Made by a program: the position numbers and the translations under genes. From Dietzia sp. B32 (GTDB lineage: Bacteria; Actinomycetota; Actinomycetes; Mycobacteriales; Mycobacteriaceae), in NCBI RefSeq assembly GCF_024732245.1, contig NZ_CP093845.1, forward strand, positions 3,234,272 through 3,298,271: a DNA stretch of 64,000 bases. The letters are read 5' to 3'. The notes beneath the pieces are model-generated. The model ran no database searches and was not told the DNA's origin. It was given only the letters and a program-made list of their open reading frames with translations. Of this stretch, positions 19,922 through 29,975 are shown piece by piece. Position 1 is the first letter of the stretch, and every line of letters starts with the position of its first letter.

Positions 19922-21583
19922 ATGACGACTGCCTCAGAACCGGACGTGAACTCGGCTCTGTCTAACGACGTACCGACGGCATCCGCGACCCCCGACATCC
20001 ACACGACCGCCGGGAAGCTGTCCGAGCTGCGTCGGCGCCTCGACGAGGCCCGGGCCCCGATGGGGCAGGCCGCGGTGGACAAGACCCACGAGAAGGGCCT
20101 GATGACGGCCCGCGAACGGATCGAGAACCTCCTCGACCCGGGTTCGTTCGTGGAGATCGACGCCCTGGCCCGCCACCGCGCCACCACCTTCGGCCTCGCC
20201 GAGCGTCGCCCGCTGGGCGACGGTGTCATCACCGGGTACGGGACCATCGACGGCCGCAGCGTCTGTGTCTTCTCGCAGGACGCCACCGTCTTCGGCGGAT
20301 CACTGGGCGAGGTCTACGGCGAGAAGATCGTCAAGGTCATGGACCTGGCCCTGAAGACCGGCCGCCCGATGATCGGCATCAACCACGGTGCCGGCGCCCG
20401 TATCCAGGAGGGCGTCGTCTCGCTCGGCCTGTACGGCGAGATCTTCCACCGCAACGTGCTCGCCTCGGGGGTCATCCCGCAGGTCTCCCTCATCATGGGC
20501 CCCTCGGCCGGCGGGCACGTCTACTCCCCCGCCCTCACGGACTTCACCGTGATGGTCGACAAGACCTCGCAGATGTTCGTCACCGGCCCCGACGTCATCA
20601 AGACCGTCACCGGCGAGGAGGTCTCGCAGGAGGAACTGGGCGGCGCCACCACGCACATGACCAAGTCGGGCGTGTCCCACTACACCGCCAGTGACGAGCA
20701 GGACGCCCTCGACTTCGTCAAGGACCTGCTCTCCTACCTGCCGAGCAACAACCGGGCCGAGGCCCCCCGGTTCCCGTTCCCGGTCGCCGAGGGTGCGATC
20801 GAGGACAACCTCACGCTCGAGGACCAGGATCTCGACACGATCATCCCGGACTCCTCCAACGCGCCGTACGACATGCACGAGGTCATCTCGCACATCGTCG
20901 ACGACGGCGAGTTCCTCGAGGTCCAGGGCCAGTACGCGATGAACATCATCGTCGGCTACGGCCGCGTCGAGGGCCGCAGCGTGGGCGTCGTGGCCAACCA
21001 GCCCACCCAGTTCGCCGGTTGCCTGGACATCAAGGCGTCGGAGAAGGCCGCCCGTTTCGTCCGCACCTGCGACGCGTTCAACATCCCCATCCTCACGCTC
21101 GTCGACGTCCCGGGCTTCCTGCCGGGGACCGGCCAGGAGTTCGACGGCATCATCCGCCGCGGTGCCAAGCTGCTCTACGCCTACGGTGAGGCCACCGTCG
21201 GCAAGGTCACCGTTATCACCCGCAAGGCCTACGGCGGCGCCTACGACGTCATGGGTTCCAAGCACATGGGTGCGGACATCAACCTGGCCTGGCCGACCGC
21301 CGAGATCGCCGTCATGGGAGCGTCCGGAGCCGTCGGGTTCGTCTACCGCAACGAGCTCAAGCAGGCCGCGGCCAACGGCGAGGACGTCGACGAACTGCGC
21401 CTCAAGCTGCAGGCCGAGTACGAGGACACTCTCGTCAACCCGTACGTCGCCGCCGAGCGCGGGTACGTCGACGCGGTCATCCCCCCGTCGCACACCCGAC
21501 TCCAGGTCGCCCAGGCGCTGCGTCTGCTCGACCGGAAGGTCGTCGAGGTTCCGGCCAAGAAGCACGGGAACATCCCGCTGTGA
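19922..21583 (+). CDS. accD5: acyl-CoA carboxylase beta (carboxyltransferase) subunit
   Basis: Transfers carboxyl from carboxybiotin on AccA3 to propionyl-CoA or acetyl-CoA, giving methylmalonyl- or malonyl-CoA for branched and mycolic lipids. The 553-residue protein has the acyl-CoA-side oxyanion loop around [15 protein letters not shown] and [17 protein letters not shown], and the second crotonase half with [17 protein letters not shown] and [19 protein letters not shown] at 19922 with a leaderless-type promoter. It overlaps accE5 by GTGA and sits opposite birA. Subunit choice (D5 versus D4/D6) rests on synteny. Confidence 0.95.
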   Translation: MTTASEPDVNSALSNDVPTASATPDIHTTAGKLSELRRRLDEARAPMGQAAVDKTHEKGLMTARERIENLLDPGSFVEIDALARHRATTFGLAERRPLGDGVITGYGTIDGRSVCVFSQDATVFGGSLGEVYGEKIVKVMDLALKTGRPMIGINHGAGARIQEGVVSLGLYGEIFHRNVLASGVIPQVSLIMGPSAGGHVYSPALTDFTVMVDKTSQMFVTGPDVIKTVTGEEVSQEELGGATTHMTKSGVSHYTASDEQDALDFVKDLLSYLPSNNRAEAPRFPFPVAEGAIEDNLTLEDQDLDTIIPDSSNAPYDMHEVISHIVDDGEFLEVQGQYAMNIIVGYGRVEGRSVGVVANQPTQFAGCLDIKASEKAARFVRTCDAFNIPILTLVDVPGFLPGTGQEFDGIIRRGAKLLYAYGEATVGKVTVITRKAYGGAYDVMGSKHMGADINLAWPTAEIAVMGASGAVGFVYRNELKQAAANGEDVDELRLKLQAEYEDTLVNPYVAAERGYVDAVIPPSHTRLQVAQALRLLDRKVVEVPAKKHGNIPL

Positions 21584-21828
21584 CCGGCGAGCAGCAGCAG
21601 GACCCGGCCCGGCAGCCGGAGAAGCCGTTCTTCGAGGTGGTGGGGGGCAACCCCACTCCCACGGAGGTGGGCATCCTGTCCGCGGTCTTCGCGACCGCCC
21701 AGGGGAACGCCGCCCACGCGAGCGAGCACGACACCGGTATCAAGGACGACTGGGGATCCTACGACGATCGCCTGCGCCGGCCGTTCGGGTACAGCCCGAG
21801 CTCGTTCCTCAACCGACGCCAGTACTGA
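21580..21828 (+). CDS. accE5: acyl-CoA carboxylase epsilon subunit
   Basis: Small activating subunit that stabilises the AccA3-AccD5 holoenzyme in actinobacteria. The 82-residue protein has a disordered acidic N-terminus and the family core [21 protein letters not shown], ending with a Tyr/Arg-rich tail. GTG start overlaps the accD5 stop (GTGA), implying coupled translation and stoichiometric production. Confidence 0.92.
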   Translation: MTGEQQQDPARQPEKPFFEVVGGNPTPTEVGILSAVFATAQGNAAHASEHDTGIKDDWGSYDDRLRRPFGYSPSSFLNRRQY

Positions 21829-21852
21829 GCGCCGGAAACCGAAGACACACCC

Positions 21853-21920
21853 CGCCGCCCCCGTCCCCGCCCTCCCGCGTGCCCCGATGCACATGCCGGA
21901 GTCCGGGCGCGGGGGCGGCG
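21853..21920. terminator. GC-rich inverted repeat after accE5
   Basis: Exact 11-bp complementary arms at 21853-21863 and 21910-21920 separated by 46 nt. It may end the accD5-accE5 transcript, though the long loop makes this uncertain. Confidence 0.3.
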
Positions 21921-22006
21921 TCGTTCACCCGCCGGGACCTGTCGGCTTCCCTAGGCTGGCCGGAGCGCCGCCGGGTGGCCGGCGAGCAGTTCTCCAGGAG
22001 GTTCAG

Positions 22007-22441
22007 ATGACCGAGGACACCACGTCCCGCGGACAGGGGGCCCCGGCGACGGGCGACGAACCCGCCCACGACCCGGCGGACGTCGACCGCGATCACGGTC
22101 GACGGGCCGGCACCGACGAGGGCACCGCGACCAATCACACCGACATCATCGGGCGGACCGATCCGGCAGCGACCCGACCCGGGGCGGCGATCGTCCACCA
22201 GGACGAGACGACGAAGATCGTCGCGTTCGAGTTCGACGAGGGCCAGGAGATGGCCGACCACGCCGCGTTCCACCCGATCCTCGTCCAGGTTCTGCGGGGG
22301 CACGTGGAGTTCGGCCTACCCGACCGCACCGTCGAGCTGAACCCCGGCGAGATCCTCCACCTCACCGCGAAGCTCCGCCACCGGGTCCGGGCACTCGAGC
22401 CCACCACGCTGACCATCACGATGCTGCTGCCGCGATCCTGA
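22007..22441 (+). CDS. cupin-domain protein
   Basis: A 144-residue protein. The first 55 residues are acidic and probably disordered; the rest is a single small beta-barrel cupin. Motif 1 is the stretch GQEMADHAAFHPILVQVLRGHVEF with two His, and motif 2 contains LNPGEILHLTAKLRHRV. A metal site with three His is possible. ATG at 22007 with an excellent CCAGGAGG site 7 bases upstream; TAGGCT at about 21952-21957 could be the -10. It is inserted between accE5 and maf, where I recall no cupin in M. tuberculosis. Substrate unknown. Confidence 0.8.
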   Translation: MTEDTTSRGQGAPATGDEPAHDPADVDRDHGRRAGTDEGTATNHTDIIGRTDPAATRPGAAIVHQDETTKIVAFEFDEGQEMADHAAFHPILVQVLRGHVEFGLPDRTVELNPGEILHLTAKLRHRVRALEPTTLTITMLLPRS

Positions 22442-22450
22442 CCCCGTGGC

Positions 22451-22456
22451 TACGCT
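22451..22456 (+). promoter_or_regulatory. -10 hexamer TACGCT for maf, predicted leaderless
   Basis: TACGCT lies exactly 7 nt before the maf ATG at 22464; the upstream GTG at 22446 is therefore not used. Confidence 0.5.
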
Positions 22457-22463
22457 GAGGCCC

Positions 22464-23144
22464 ATGATCGCGTTCGTCCTCGCCTCGGCCTCCCCGTCCC
22501 GACTGCGGATCCTCGAGCAGGCGGGGGTCGACCCCCTGATCCGCCACCCGCAGGTCGACGAGGACGCGCTCCAGGCCTCGCTGCCCCCGGGGACCCCACA
22601 CGTGCGGGTCGTGGAGGAGCTGGCCCGCGCCAAGGCGCAGGACGTCCTCCATCGCGAGGGGGAGACGCTCGCGGCCGAGGCGAGGTCGGCCGGGGCGGAC
22701 ACACTCGTGGTCGTGGGGTGCGACTCGATGCTGCTGGTCGACGGCCAACTCGAGGGCAAACCGCACACCTACGAGCGGGCCATGGAGCGGTGGCGGAGGA
22801 TGCGCGGGCGTCACGGGGTCCTGCTCACCGGCCACTCGCTGATCGTGGCCGACCTCACCGGGGACGAGCCCGTCGCGGTCACCTTCTCCGAGACCGACAC
22901 CTCCGACACCACGGTGCACTTCGGCGCGCCCTCCGACGCCGACCTGGACGTGTACCTGCGCACCGGGGAGCCGCTCGAGTGTGCGGGCGCGTTCACCATC
23001 GAGTCCCTCGGCGGGTGGTTCATCGACCGCATCGAGGGCGACCCGTCGAGCGTGATCGGACTCAGCCTTCCGCTGCTGCGGCGCCTCCTCGAGGGCGCCG
23101 GTCTGAACGCCCACCACGTCTGGCGACCCGAACTCCGGACGTGA
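22464..23144 (+). CDS. maf: Maf-family nucleotide pyrophosphatase
   Basis: Hydrolyses non-canonical or modified nucleoside triphosphates such as dTTP/UTP or m5UTP, a house-cleaning role. The 226-residue protein begins with FVLASASPSRLRIL, the family signature, and carries the VVGCDSMLLVDGQLEGKP loop with the metal-binding Asp and the GAFTIESLGGWFIDRIEGDPSSVIGL block near the C-terminus. ATG at 22464 is supported by the upstream -10. M. tuberculosis has sseA between maf and accA3; it is missing here. Confidence 0.93.
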   Translation: MIAFVLASASPSRLRILEQAGVDPLIRHPQVDEDALQASLPPGTPHVRVVEELARAKAQDVLHREGETLAAEARSAGADTLVVVGCDSMLLVDGQLEGKPHTYERAMERWRRMRGRHGVLLTGHSLIVADLTGDEPVAVTFSETDTSDTTVHFGAPSDADLDVYLRTGEPLECAGAFTIESLGGWFIDRIEGDPSSVIGLSLPLLRRLLEGAGLNAHHVWRPELRT

Positions 23145-23353
23145 CTCCACCCGGTTCCTCGCGACCGCGAACGTGACCCCCACGACAACGTCGCAGGTCA
23201 GGCCTCGCCGCTTCCGAGGAGTCCGCCCCCGCGGGCCAGCCCTTGGACCCCCAACACCACACATGAGGGGGGCCTCTCATTAGACTGCGTGAGGAACTCG
23301 GTGGGCCCCACGGCCGATCGACAGTAGAGACGTTTATCACCAGGAGGCCCTGA

Positions 23354-25141
23354 GTGCCCAGTCATGCCAGCTCTCACATCACCAAGGTCCTCGTCGCCAA
23401 CCGCGGCGAGATCGCCGTCCGTGTGATCCGTGCGGCGAAGGACGCCGGCCTGGCCAGCGTGGCCGTGTACGCCGAGCCCGACGCCGACGCACTGTTCGTC
23501 AAGCTGGCCGACGAGGCCTTCGCCCTGGGAGGCACCACCTCCGCGGAGTCGTACCTGGTCTTCGACAAGATCCTCGACGCCGCCGCCAAGTCCGGCGCCG
23601 ACGCCATCCACCCCGGTTACGGCTTCCTCTCCGAGAACGCCGACTTCGCCCAGGCCGTCATCGACGCCGGCCTGATCTGGATCGGCCCCCCGCCGCAGGC
23701 CATCCGCGACCTCGGTGACAAGGTCACCGCCCGCCACATCGCCGAGCGGGCCAACGCCCCCATGGCCGCAGGGACCAAGGACCCGGTCGCGGGCGCGGAC
23801 GAGGTCGTGAAGTTCGCCGAGCAGTACGGCCTGCCCATCGCCATCAAGGCCGCCTTCGGCGGCGGTGGCCGCGGAATGAAGGTCGCCCACAAGATGGAGG
23901 AGGTCGCCGAGCTCTTCGAGTCGGCCACCCGTGAGGCCGTCGCCGCGTTCGGTCGCGGAGAGTGCTTCGTCGAGCAGTACCTCGACAAGGCCCGCCACGT
24001 CGAGGCCCAGGTTCTCGCCGACCAGCACGGCAACGTCATCGTCGCCGGAACCCGCGACTGCACCCTGCAGCGCCGCTTCCAGAAGCTCGTCGAGGAGGCC
24101 CCCGCGCCGTTCCTCACCGATGAGCAGCGCCAGCGCATCCACGACTCCGCCAAGGCCATCTGCAAGGAGGCCGGTTACTACGGCGCCGGCACCGTCGAGT
24201 ACATGGTCCAGGGCGACACGATCTCCTTCCTCGAGGTGAACACCCGCCTCCAGGTGGAGCACCCGGTCACCGAGGAGACCGCCGGCATCGACCTCGTGCT
24301 GCAGCAGTTCAAGATCGCCGAGGGCGAGGTGCTCGAGTTCACCGAGGACCCGGCCCCGCGTGGCCACGCCTTCGAGTTCCGCATCAACGGCGAGGACGCC
24401 GGCCGTGGCTTCCTGCCCGCCCCCGGCACCATCACCGGCTACCACGAGCCCACCGGCCCGGGCGTCCGCATGGACTCGGGCGTCGAGCAGGGTGACACCA
24501 TCGGCGGTCAGTTCGACTCCATGCTCGCCAAGCTGATCGTGTGGGGCGAGGACCGCGACCAGGCGCTCGCCCGCTCGGCCCGCGCCCTGGCCGAGTACAA
24601 GATCGAGGGCATGGCCACGGTCCTGCCGTTCCACCAGCACATCGTCACCAACCCGGCGTACGTCGGCGACGGCGAGAGCTTCGACATCTACACCAAGTGG
24701 ATCGAGGAGGAGTGGGACAACCCGATCGAGCCGTGGTCGCCCACCGGCGCCCCGGCCGATGACGACGAGCCCGTCGAGCGCAAGAAGGTCGTCGTCGAGG
24801 TGGACGGCCGTCGCGTCGAGGTCTCCCTGCCCGGCGATCTCGCCTTCGGAGGCTCGCACGCCGGCGGCACGGTCCGCCGCAAGGCCAAGTCCCGCACCCG
24901 TGGCGGCGCAGCCGGTGCGGCCGCGTCCGGTGATGCCGTGTCGGCCCCCATGCAGGGCACCGTCGTGAAGGTCGCCGTCGAGGAGGGCCAGGAGGTCAAG
25001 GCCGGCGAGCTGGTGGCCGTGCTCGAGGCCATGAAGATGGAGAACCCGGTCACCGCGCACAAGGACGGCGTCATCACGGACCTGTCCGTCGATGCCGGCG
25101 CCGCCGTCACCCAGGGAACGGTCCTCTGCGAGATCAAGTGA
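23354..25141 (+). CDS. accA3: acyl-CoA carboxylase alpha subunit (biotin carboxylase + BCCP)
   Basis: Biotinylated alpha subunit shared by acetyl- and propionyl-CoA carboxylases of Mycobacteriales. The 595-residue protein has a biotin carboxylase part (1 to about 450) with [18 protein letters not shown], the ATP-grasp GGGGRGMK loop, [16 protein letters not shown] and [14 protein letters not shown] linker and the C-terminal biotinyl domain follow, with EAMKMEN holding the target Lys for BirA. GTG at 23354 with AGGAGG at 23342-23347. A possible -10 (TAGACT, 23281-23286) leaves a leader of about 65 nt. Two hairpins follow the stop. Confidence 0.97.
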   Translation: MPSHASSHITKVLVANRGEIAVRVIRAAKDAGLASVAVYAEPDADALFVKLADEAFALGGTTSAESYLVFDKILDAAAKSGADAIHPGYGFLSENADFAQAVIDAGLIWIGPPPQAIRDLGDKVTARHIAERANAPMAAGTKDPVAGADEVVKFAEQYGLPIAIKAAFGGGGRGMKVAHKMEEVAELFESATREAVAAFGRGECFVEQYLDKARHVEAQVLADQHGNVIVAGTRDCTLQRRFQKLVEEAPAPFLTDEQRQRIHDSAKAICKEAGYYGAGTVEYMVQGDTISFLEVNTRLQVEHPVTEETAGIDLVLQQFKIAEGEVLEFTEDPAPRGHAFEFRINGEDAGRGFLPAPGTITGYHEPTGPGVRMDSGVEQGDTIGGQFDSMLAKLIVWGEDRDQALARSARALAEYKIEGMATVLPFHQHIVTNPAYVGDGESFDIYTKWIEEEWDNPIEPWSPTGAPADDDEPVERKKVVVEVDGRRVEVSLPGDLAFGGSHAGGTVRRKAKSRTRGGAAGAAASGDAVSAPMQGTVVKVAVEEGQEVKAGELVAVLEAMKMENPVTAHKDGVITDLSVDAGAAVTQGTVLCEIK

Positions 25142-25149
25142 CCTCGTGA

Positions 25150-25177
25150 CGTGGTGGGCATTCTCGCGCCCACCACG
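25150..25177 (+). terminator. hairpin after accA3
   Basis: Ten-base arms CGTGGTGGGC and GCCCACCACG flank an 8-nt loop, 9 bp after the accA3 stop. There is no T run. Confidence 0.6.
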
Positions 25178-25207
25178 CGCCGAATCCCCGGCGCATCTGC
25201 GTCGAAC

Positions 25208-25281
25208 ACGAATCCGCCCCTCGGATCTCGATCTCCGCCCCGGCCCCCGGGAGCGAATCGAGATCCGAGGGGCGGATTCGT
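25208..25281. repeat. 25-bp perfect inverted repeat between accA3 and glpD
   Basis: Arms at 25208-25232 and 25257-25281 are exact reverse complements across all 25 bases, with a 24-nt GC-rich loop. The genes converge here. Perfect identity over this length is more than termination needs, so a bidirectional terminator, a protein site or a small mobile remnant are all possible. Confidence 0.75.
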
Positions 25282-25379
25282 CGTCAGGCAGTCCGGACAC
25301 GGCCGAGCCACTCCGACCGCAGCCCAGCCACCCCAACCGCGGCCGAGCCACCCGGCCGGCCCGCCCGTACGGGACCGAC

Positions 25380-27155
25380 TCAGCCGGCCGAGCTCTCGAC
25401 CACCGGTTCCGCGCTGGCGGGATCGAACATCGCGTCCGCCAGGAACTCGCGGACCTCGGGCACACGCCGCAGGAATCCGTCGGCCTCGTCGTCGGACTCC
25501 GCCACCTGGCTCGCCTCCTCGGCGTCGATACGCCGCTCGAACAGCTCCACCTCCCTGGCGACCCGGTTCTCGTCCCAGCCGAGCACCTCGGCCATCAGTT
25601 CGGCCACCTCGCGGGCGCAGTCGACGCCACCGTGCTGATACTCCATCGAGATCCGCGTGCGACGCACGAGGACGTCCTCGAGGTGGAGTGCGGCCTCGGC
25701 GAGAGCGGCGTGCACGATCTCCACACGCAGGTAGCGCTCGGCTCCGCGGACGGGATCGAGGAGGTCGGGCCGGTCGGCGGCGAGCTCGAGCACGTACTCG
25801 GCGAGCGTGCCGTACCGGCCGAGCAGGTGCTGCATCTGGTCCTCGCGGATCTCGTACTGGTCGGCGATCCGGTCGGCTCGGTTGACCATCCCCGGGTAGC
25901 CGTCGGCGCCCAGCAGCGGGATCCGCTCCGTCGTCGACGGTGGCACGGTGGCGGAGCGCTCCCCCAGCTCCGCGACGGCGGCGTCCACCGCGTCCGCGGC
26001 CATCACACGGTAGGTCGTGTACTTCCCGCCCGCCACCACGACCGCGCCGGGGGCCACCGTCATCACGGCGTGTTCGCGGGAGAGCTTGGCGGTGGAGTCG
26101 GCACCACCCGACAGCAGGGGGCGCAGGCCCGCGTACACACCGCGGACGTCCTCGCGCCCGATCGGGGTGGTGAGCACCGAGTTGACGTGGCCGAGGATGT
26201 AGTCGATGTCCGCGCCGGTGGCCGCCGGGTGGGCCAGGTCCAGCTGCCAGTCGGTGTCGGTGGTGCCGATGATCCAGTACTCGCCCCACGGGATGACGAA
26301 CAGCACGGACTTCTCGGTGCGCAGGATGAGCGCGGCCTCGGAGTCCACCTTGTCGCGGTCGACCACGATGTGCACGCCCTTGGAGGCCCGCACGGTGAAC
26401 CCGCCCTCCTCGCCGAGCATCTTCTGGAGCTGGTCCGTCCACACCCCGGCGGCGTTGAGCACGGCCCCCGCCCGGACGTCGGTCTCCCGGCCGGTCTCGG
26501 CGTCGCGGACCCGCACGCCGGTGACCCGGTCGCCGTCGCGCAGGTAACCGATCACCTGGGTCGAGTTGGTCACGACCGCACCGTGGTGCGCCGCGGTACG
26601 GGCCAGGGTGAGGGTGTGGCGGGCATCGTCGACGAGGGTGTCCCAGTAACGGATCCCGCCCACGACGGCGTCCTCCCGCAACCCGGGGGCGACCCGGCGC
26701 GCTCCGGCGCGGCTGTAGTGCTTCTGCGGCGGGACGCTCTTGGAGCCGCCCATCACGTCGTAGAGCATGAATCCCGCGGCCATGTAGGGGCGCTCCCAGA
26801 ACCGACGGGTGAGCGGGAAGAGGAACTTCAGCGGGGTGACCAGGTGTGGGGCCAGGCGCGTCATGCTGAGCTCACGCTCGTGCAGTGCCTCGGCGACCAG
26901 GCCGAAGTCGAGCTGCTCGAGGTAGCGCAGTCCGCCGTGGAACATCTTCGAGCTGCGGGACGAGGTGCCGGCGGCGAAGTCCCGGGCCTCGACGAGCGCC
27001 ACGTTGAGCCCCCGGGTGGCCGCGTCCAGGGCGCTGCCGGTGCCCACCACCCCCCCGCCCACGATCACGATGTCGAAGGTGTCCTCCGACAATCTGCGCC
27101 AGGCCTCGGCGCGACGGTCGGGGCCGAGGACGGATCGGGACCTGGTCGTGGGCAT
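25380..27155 (-). CDS. glpD: glycerol-3-phosphate dehydrogenase (FAD, aerobic type)
   Basis: Membrane-associated flavoenzyme oxidising glycerol-3-phosphate to dihydroxyacetone phosphate and passing electrons to menaquinone. The 591-residue protein has the FAD loop [20 protein letters not shown], the [19 protein letters not shown] signature, NAAGVW, and [11 protein letters not shown] near residue 370, followed by the C-terminal DAO_C domain. ATG at 27155 with GGGGAG upstream. It is divergent from glpK across 82 bp; TAGAGT (27205-27210) is a likely -10. Confidence 0.95.
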   Translation of the reverse strand: MPTTRSRSVLGPDRRAEAWRRLSEDTFDIVIVGGGVVGTGSALDAATRGLNVALVEARDFAAGTSSRSSKMFHGGLRYLEQLDFGLVAEALHERELSMTRLAPHLVTPLKFLFPLTRRFWERPYMAAGFMLYDVMGGSKSVPPQKHYSRAGARRVAPGLREDAVVGGIRYWDTLVDDARHTLTLARTAAHHGAVVTNSTQVIGYLRDGDRVTGVRVRDAETGRETDVRAGAVLNAAGVWTDQLQKMLGEEGGFTVRASKGVHIVVDRDKVDSEAALILRTEKSVLFVIPWGEYWIIGTTDTDWQLDLAHPAATGADIDYILGHVNSVLTTPIGREDVRGVYAGLRPLLSGGADSTAKLSREHAVMTVAPGAVVVAGGKYTTYRVMAADAVDAAVAELGERSATVPPSTTERIPLLGADGYPGMVNRADRIADQYEIREDQMQHLLGRYGTLAEYVLELAADRPDLLDPVRGAERYLRVEIVHAALAEAALHLEDVLVRRTRISMEYQHGGVDCAREVAELMAEVLGWDENRVAREVELFERRIDAEEASQVAESDDEADGFLRRVPEVREFLADAMFDPASAEPVVESSAG

Positions 27156-27204
27156 GGATGCTCCCCTGAAGGGGCCGGGCGCGGGTTCCGGCCGGTCGTC
27201 GACG

Positions 27205-27230
27205 ACTCTACGCGCGAGCGGACGTAGTCT
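27205..27230. promoter_or_regulatory. divergent glpD/glpK promoter core
   Basis: Minus-strand TAGAGT (27205-27210) faces glpD, with about 43 nt of leader. Plus-strand TAGTCT (27225-27230) is 7 nt before the glpK GTG, predicting a leaderless glpK message. The two -10s are only 14 bp apart, so both promoters would share one polymerase-occlusion zone. Confidence 0.5.
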
Positions 27231-27237
27231 TGGCCGT

Positions 27238-28797
27238 GTGACTCGCAGCACCTACATTCTGGCGATCGACCAGGGCACCACGTCGACGCGGGCGATCCTC
27301 TTCGACGACCGGGGCATGCCGGTGCCCGCGGCGACGGCCCAGGTCGAGCACCGGCAGATCCTGCCCAGGGCGGGCTGGGTGGAACACGACCCCCTGGAGA
27401 TCTGGCGGAACGTGCGGGCCGCCATGGCCCAGGTCGCGAGCAGTGTGGATCTCGAGCCGGCGGCGGTGACCGCCATCGGGATCACCAACCAGCGCGAGAC
27501 CACGGTGGTGTGGGACAAGGCCACCGGCGAACCGGTCCACAACGCGATCGTCTGGCAGGACACCCGCACCTCCGGCATCTGCGCGCGCCTGGCCGATGCT
27601 CACCCCGACGGCGACGACCGGTTCCGCGACGCCACCGGCCTGCCCCTGTCGACCTACTTCGCCGGTCCCAAGATCCGGTGGATCCTCGAGCATCTGGACT
27701 CCCGGGGGGAGCGCGGCACCGAGCGGGCCGAGGCCGGGGAACTGCTGGCGGGGACCATCGACTCGTGGCTGGTGTGGAACCTCACGGGTGGGCGCAGGGG
27801 TGGCGATGACGACGAGGCGGCCCTCCACGTCACGGATGTCACCAACGCGTCGCGGACCCTGCTCATGGATCTGCGGACCCTGGAGTGGAGTGACGAACTG
27901 TGCCGTGAGGTCGGCGTCCCCCGGGCGATGCTGCCGCGGATAGTCCCCTCCTCCGGGGTACTGGGGCACGTGACGACGCGGCGGATGTTCGGCGGTACGC
28001 CCATCGCCGGGATCCTCGGAGACCAGCAGGCGGCGATGTTCGGCCAGACGTGCTTCGAGCCGGGCGAGGCCAAGAACACCTACGGCACGGGTGCGTTCCT
28101 GCTGCTCAACACGGGCACCACCCCCCAGTTCAGCGAGAACGGGCTGCTCACGACCGTCTGCTACCAGCTGGGGGACGACGACCCCGTGTACGCACTCGAG
28201 GGGTCCGTGGCCGTGGCCGGGTCACTGGTGCAGTGGCTGCGCGATAATCTCGGGGTGATCTCGACCGCGGACGAGACCGAGGCCCTGGCCGAGTCCTTGG
28301 ACGACAACGGTGACTGCTACCTGGTGCCGGCGTTCTCGGGGCTGCTCGCACCGCGGTGGCGGCCGGATGCCCGCGGCGCGATGGTCGGCCTGACCCGCTT
28401 CCACACCCGGGCACACCTGGCGCGGGCGGCTCTCGAGGCCACGGCGTTCCAGAGCCGTGAGATGGCCGCCGCGATGGTCGCCGACGCCGGGGAGTCCGCC
28501 GACGCCCTGCGGGTGGACGGCGGGATGGTGGTCAACGACTTCCTCATGCAGTTCCAGGCCGACATCCTCGGGGTGGACGTGATCCGTCCGGAGGTGACCG
28601 AGACCACCGCGCTGGGTGCCGCGTTCGCCGCCGGCCTCGCGGTGGGTCAGTGGGACTCCCCCGGCCGGCTCCGCGAGCTGTGGCGGGAGGACCGTAGGTG
28701 GACGCCGCAGATGCCCGAGCAGGAGCGCCAACGGCTGATCGGTCGATGGGACGACGCGGTCGAGCGGACGCTGGGCTGGGCGGACGTCGAGGGCTGA
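27238..28797 (+). CDS. glpK: glycerol kinase
   Basis: Phosphorylates glycerol with ATP to glycerol-3-phosphate, the substrate of divergently encoded GlpD. The 519-residue FGGY-family protein shows [43 protein letters not shown], the ATP-side [12 protein letters not shown] block and [21 protein letters not shown]. It carries a small insertion of Asp/Gly-rich sequence around residue 185 ([10 protein letters not shown]). GTG at 27238, leaderless by the promoter spacing. A transporter gene for glycerol is not adjacent. Confidence 0.96.
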   Translation: MTRSTYILAIDQGTTSTRAILFDDRGMPVPAATAQVEHRQILPRAGWVEHDPLEIWRNVRAAMAQVASSVDLEPAAVTAIGITNQRETTVVWDKATGEPVHNAIVWQDTRTSGICARLADAHPDGDDRFRDATGLPLSTYFAGPKIRWILEHLDSRGERGTERAEAGELLAGTIDSWLVWNLTGGRRGGDDDEAALHVTDVTNASRTLLMDLRTLEWSDELCREVGVPRAMLPRIVPSSGVLGHVTTRRMFGGTPIAGILGDQQAAMFGQTCFEPGEAKNTYGTGAFLLLNTGTTPQFSENGLLTTVCYQLGDDDPVYALEGSVAVAGSLVQWLRDNLGVISTADETEALAESLDDNGDCYLVPAFSGLLAPRWRPDARGAMVGLTRFHTRAHLARAALEATAFQSREMAAAMVADAGESADALRVDGGMVVNDFLMQFQADILGVDVIRPEVTETTALGAAFAAGLAVGQWDSPGRLRELWREDRRWTPQMPEQERQRLIGRWDDAVERTLGWADVEG

Positions 28798-28829
28798 ACC
28801 GGCAGCCGCGCGGGCTTGCCGGCCTGCGC

Positions 28830-28891
28830 GGTCCCACGGTCGGGACCCCGGCGTCCGCGTGCACGCCGTCCGACGCGGCGTCAGACGGCGT
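28830..28891. terminator. two hairpins in the glpK / ABC-ATPase convergent junction
   Basis: A GGTCCC/GGGACC 6-bp stem (28830-28847) is followed by an 8-bp ACGCCGTC/GACGGCGT stem (28863-28891) overlapping the stop of the minus-strand ATPase gene. Neither has a T run. Confidence 0.4.
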
Positions 28892-29975
28892 GGAAGACCG
28901 CCGGCCGCAGCGGACGGACGGCCAGTCGGGAGCCCGTCTCGACGCGCTGACCTGTGGGTACCGGCACGGCGCAGATCTGGTCGGTGCCGTCGAATCGCAT
29001 CCGCACCAGGGTCCGGGCGCCCCCGAACTCCACGGCGGTGCACACGGCGTGGCCACGGATCTCCTCGTCGTCGTCTCCGGCGGTGTGCCCGTCGGCCCCG
29101 ATCCCGCGCACCTCCAGGCTCTCGGGGCGCCACAGGACGGTCCCTCGTCCCCTGGCGGGCGAATCCAGCGACACGGTGCCGAGGACCGTCTCCGCCGTCA
29201 CGCCGGTCGCCGTGGCCGGCAGGGCGACGGTCTCGCCGGAGAGATCGGCGACCCCGCGGCTGACCGGATGGTGGTAGAGCCTCTCGGGGGTGTCGACCTG
29301 GGCGAGCTCCCCGTCGATGAGGACCGCGACGCGATCAGCCGTCGCCATCGCCTCGGAACGGTCGTGCGTGACGAGGATGGAGGTGGCCCCGGCTTCGGCG
29401 AGCAGTGCCGCGACCTCCGCTCTCACCGCTCCGCGCAGGGCCGCGTCGAGCGCGCTGAAGGGCTCGTCGAGCAGGATCAGCCCGGCACCGGGAGCGAGTG
29501 CCCGCGCGAGTGCCACCCGCTGCTGTTGACCGCCCGACAGCTGTGATGGCCGATCACCCGCCCGGTCCGCCAGCCTGACCAGGTCGAGCACCTCGCGGAC
29601 ACGCTCGGCGCGTTCGGCGCGGCCGCGCCACCTCGCGAGCGGGCCGGGCGGAACCAGTCCGAACCCCACGTTGTGCGCCACGTCCAGGTGGGGGAACAGC
29701 GCGCCCTGCTGGGGAACCAGCCCGATCCCGCGCCGCTGGGCACTGAGCCGGTCGATGCGACGACCGTCCAGCAGGATCCGTCCGGACGACACCGGGTGGA
29801 GACCCGCGATCATGCGCAGCATCGTGGTCTTCCCCGATCCGGAGGCGCCCAGTACCGCCACCGATTCCCCCGCCTCCACCCGCAGGCCGACGCCGCGGAC
29901 CACCGAGGTGCCGTCATAACCGCCGGAGACGGCGTCGAGTTCCAGTACCCCGCCGGGGCTGGGATTCCAGGTCAT
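28881..29975 (-). CDS. fbpC: Fe3+ ABC transporter ATP-binding protein
   Basis: Energises import of ferric iron with the permease and binding protein just upstream. The 364-residue protein has Walker A GASGSGKTT (about residues 40-48), the Q-loop LVPQQGALFPHL, the ABC signature LSGGQQQRVALARAL, Walker B LILLDEPFSALD and the H-loop ILVTHDRSEA. A C-terminal TOBE-like domain (about 270-364) follows. The ATG at 29975 overlaps the permease stop by 4 bp (ATGA). Family neighbours move thiamine, sulfate or spermidine; the iron box upstream of the operon supports iron. Confidence 0.88.
   Translation of the reverse strand: MTWNPSPGGVLELDAVSGGYDGTSVVRGVGLRVEAGESVAVLGASGSGKTTMLRMIAGLHPVSSGRILLDGRRIDRLSAQRRGIGLVPQQGALFPHLDVAHNVGFGLVPPGPLARWRGRAERAERVREVLDLVRLADRAGDRPSQLSGGQQQRVALARALAPGAGLILLDEPFSALDAALRGAVRAEVAALLAEAGATSILVTHDRSEAMATADRVAVLIDGELAQVDTPERLYHHPVSRGVADLSGETVALPATATGVTAETVLGTVSLDSPARGRGTVLWRPESLEVRGIGADGHTAGDDDEEIRGHAVCTAVEFGGARTLVRMRFDGTDQICAVPVPTGQRVETGSRLAVRPLRPAVFHAV

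Noticed and set aside
23145-23353. Small RNA or biotin-responsive leader upstream of accA3
   Set aside because: Only an imperfect ATGAG/CTCAT repeat and a plausible -10 are visible; no structured element or BioR/BirA-type site is recognised.
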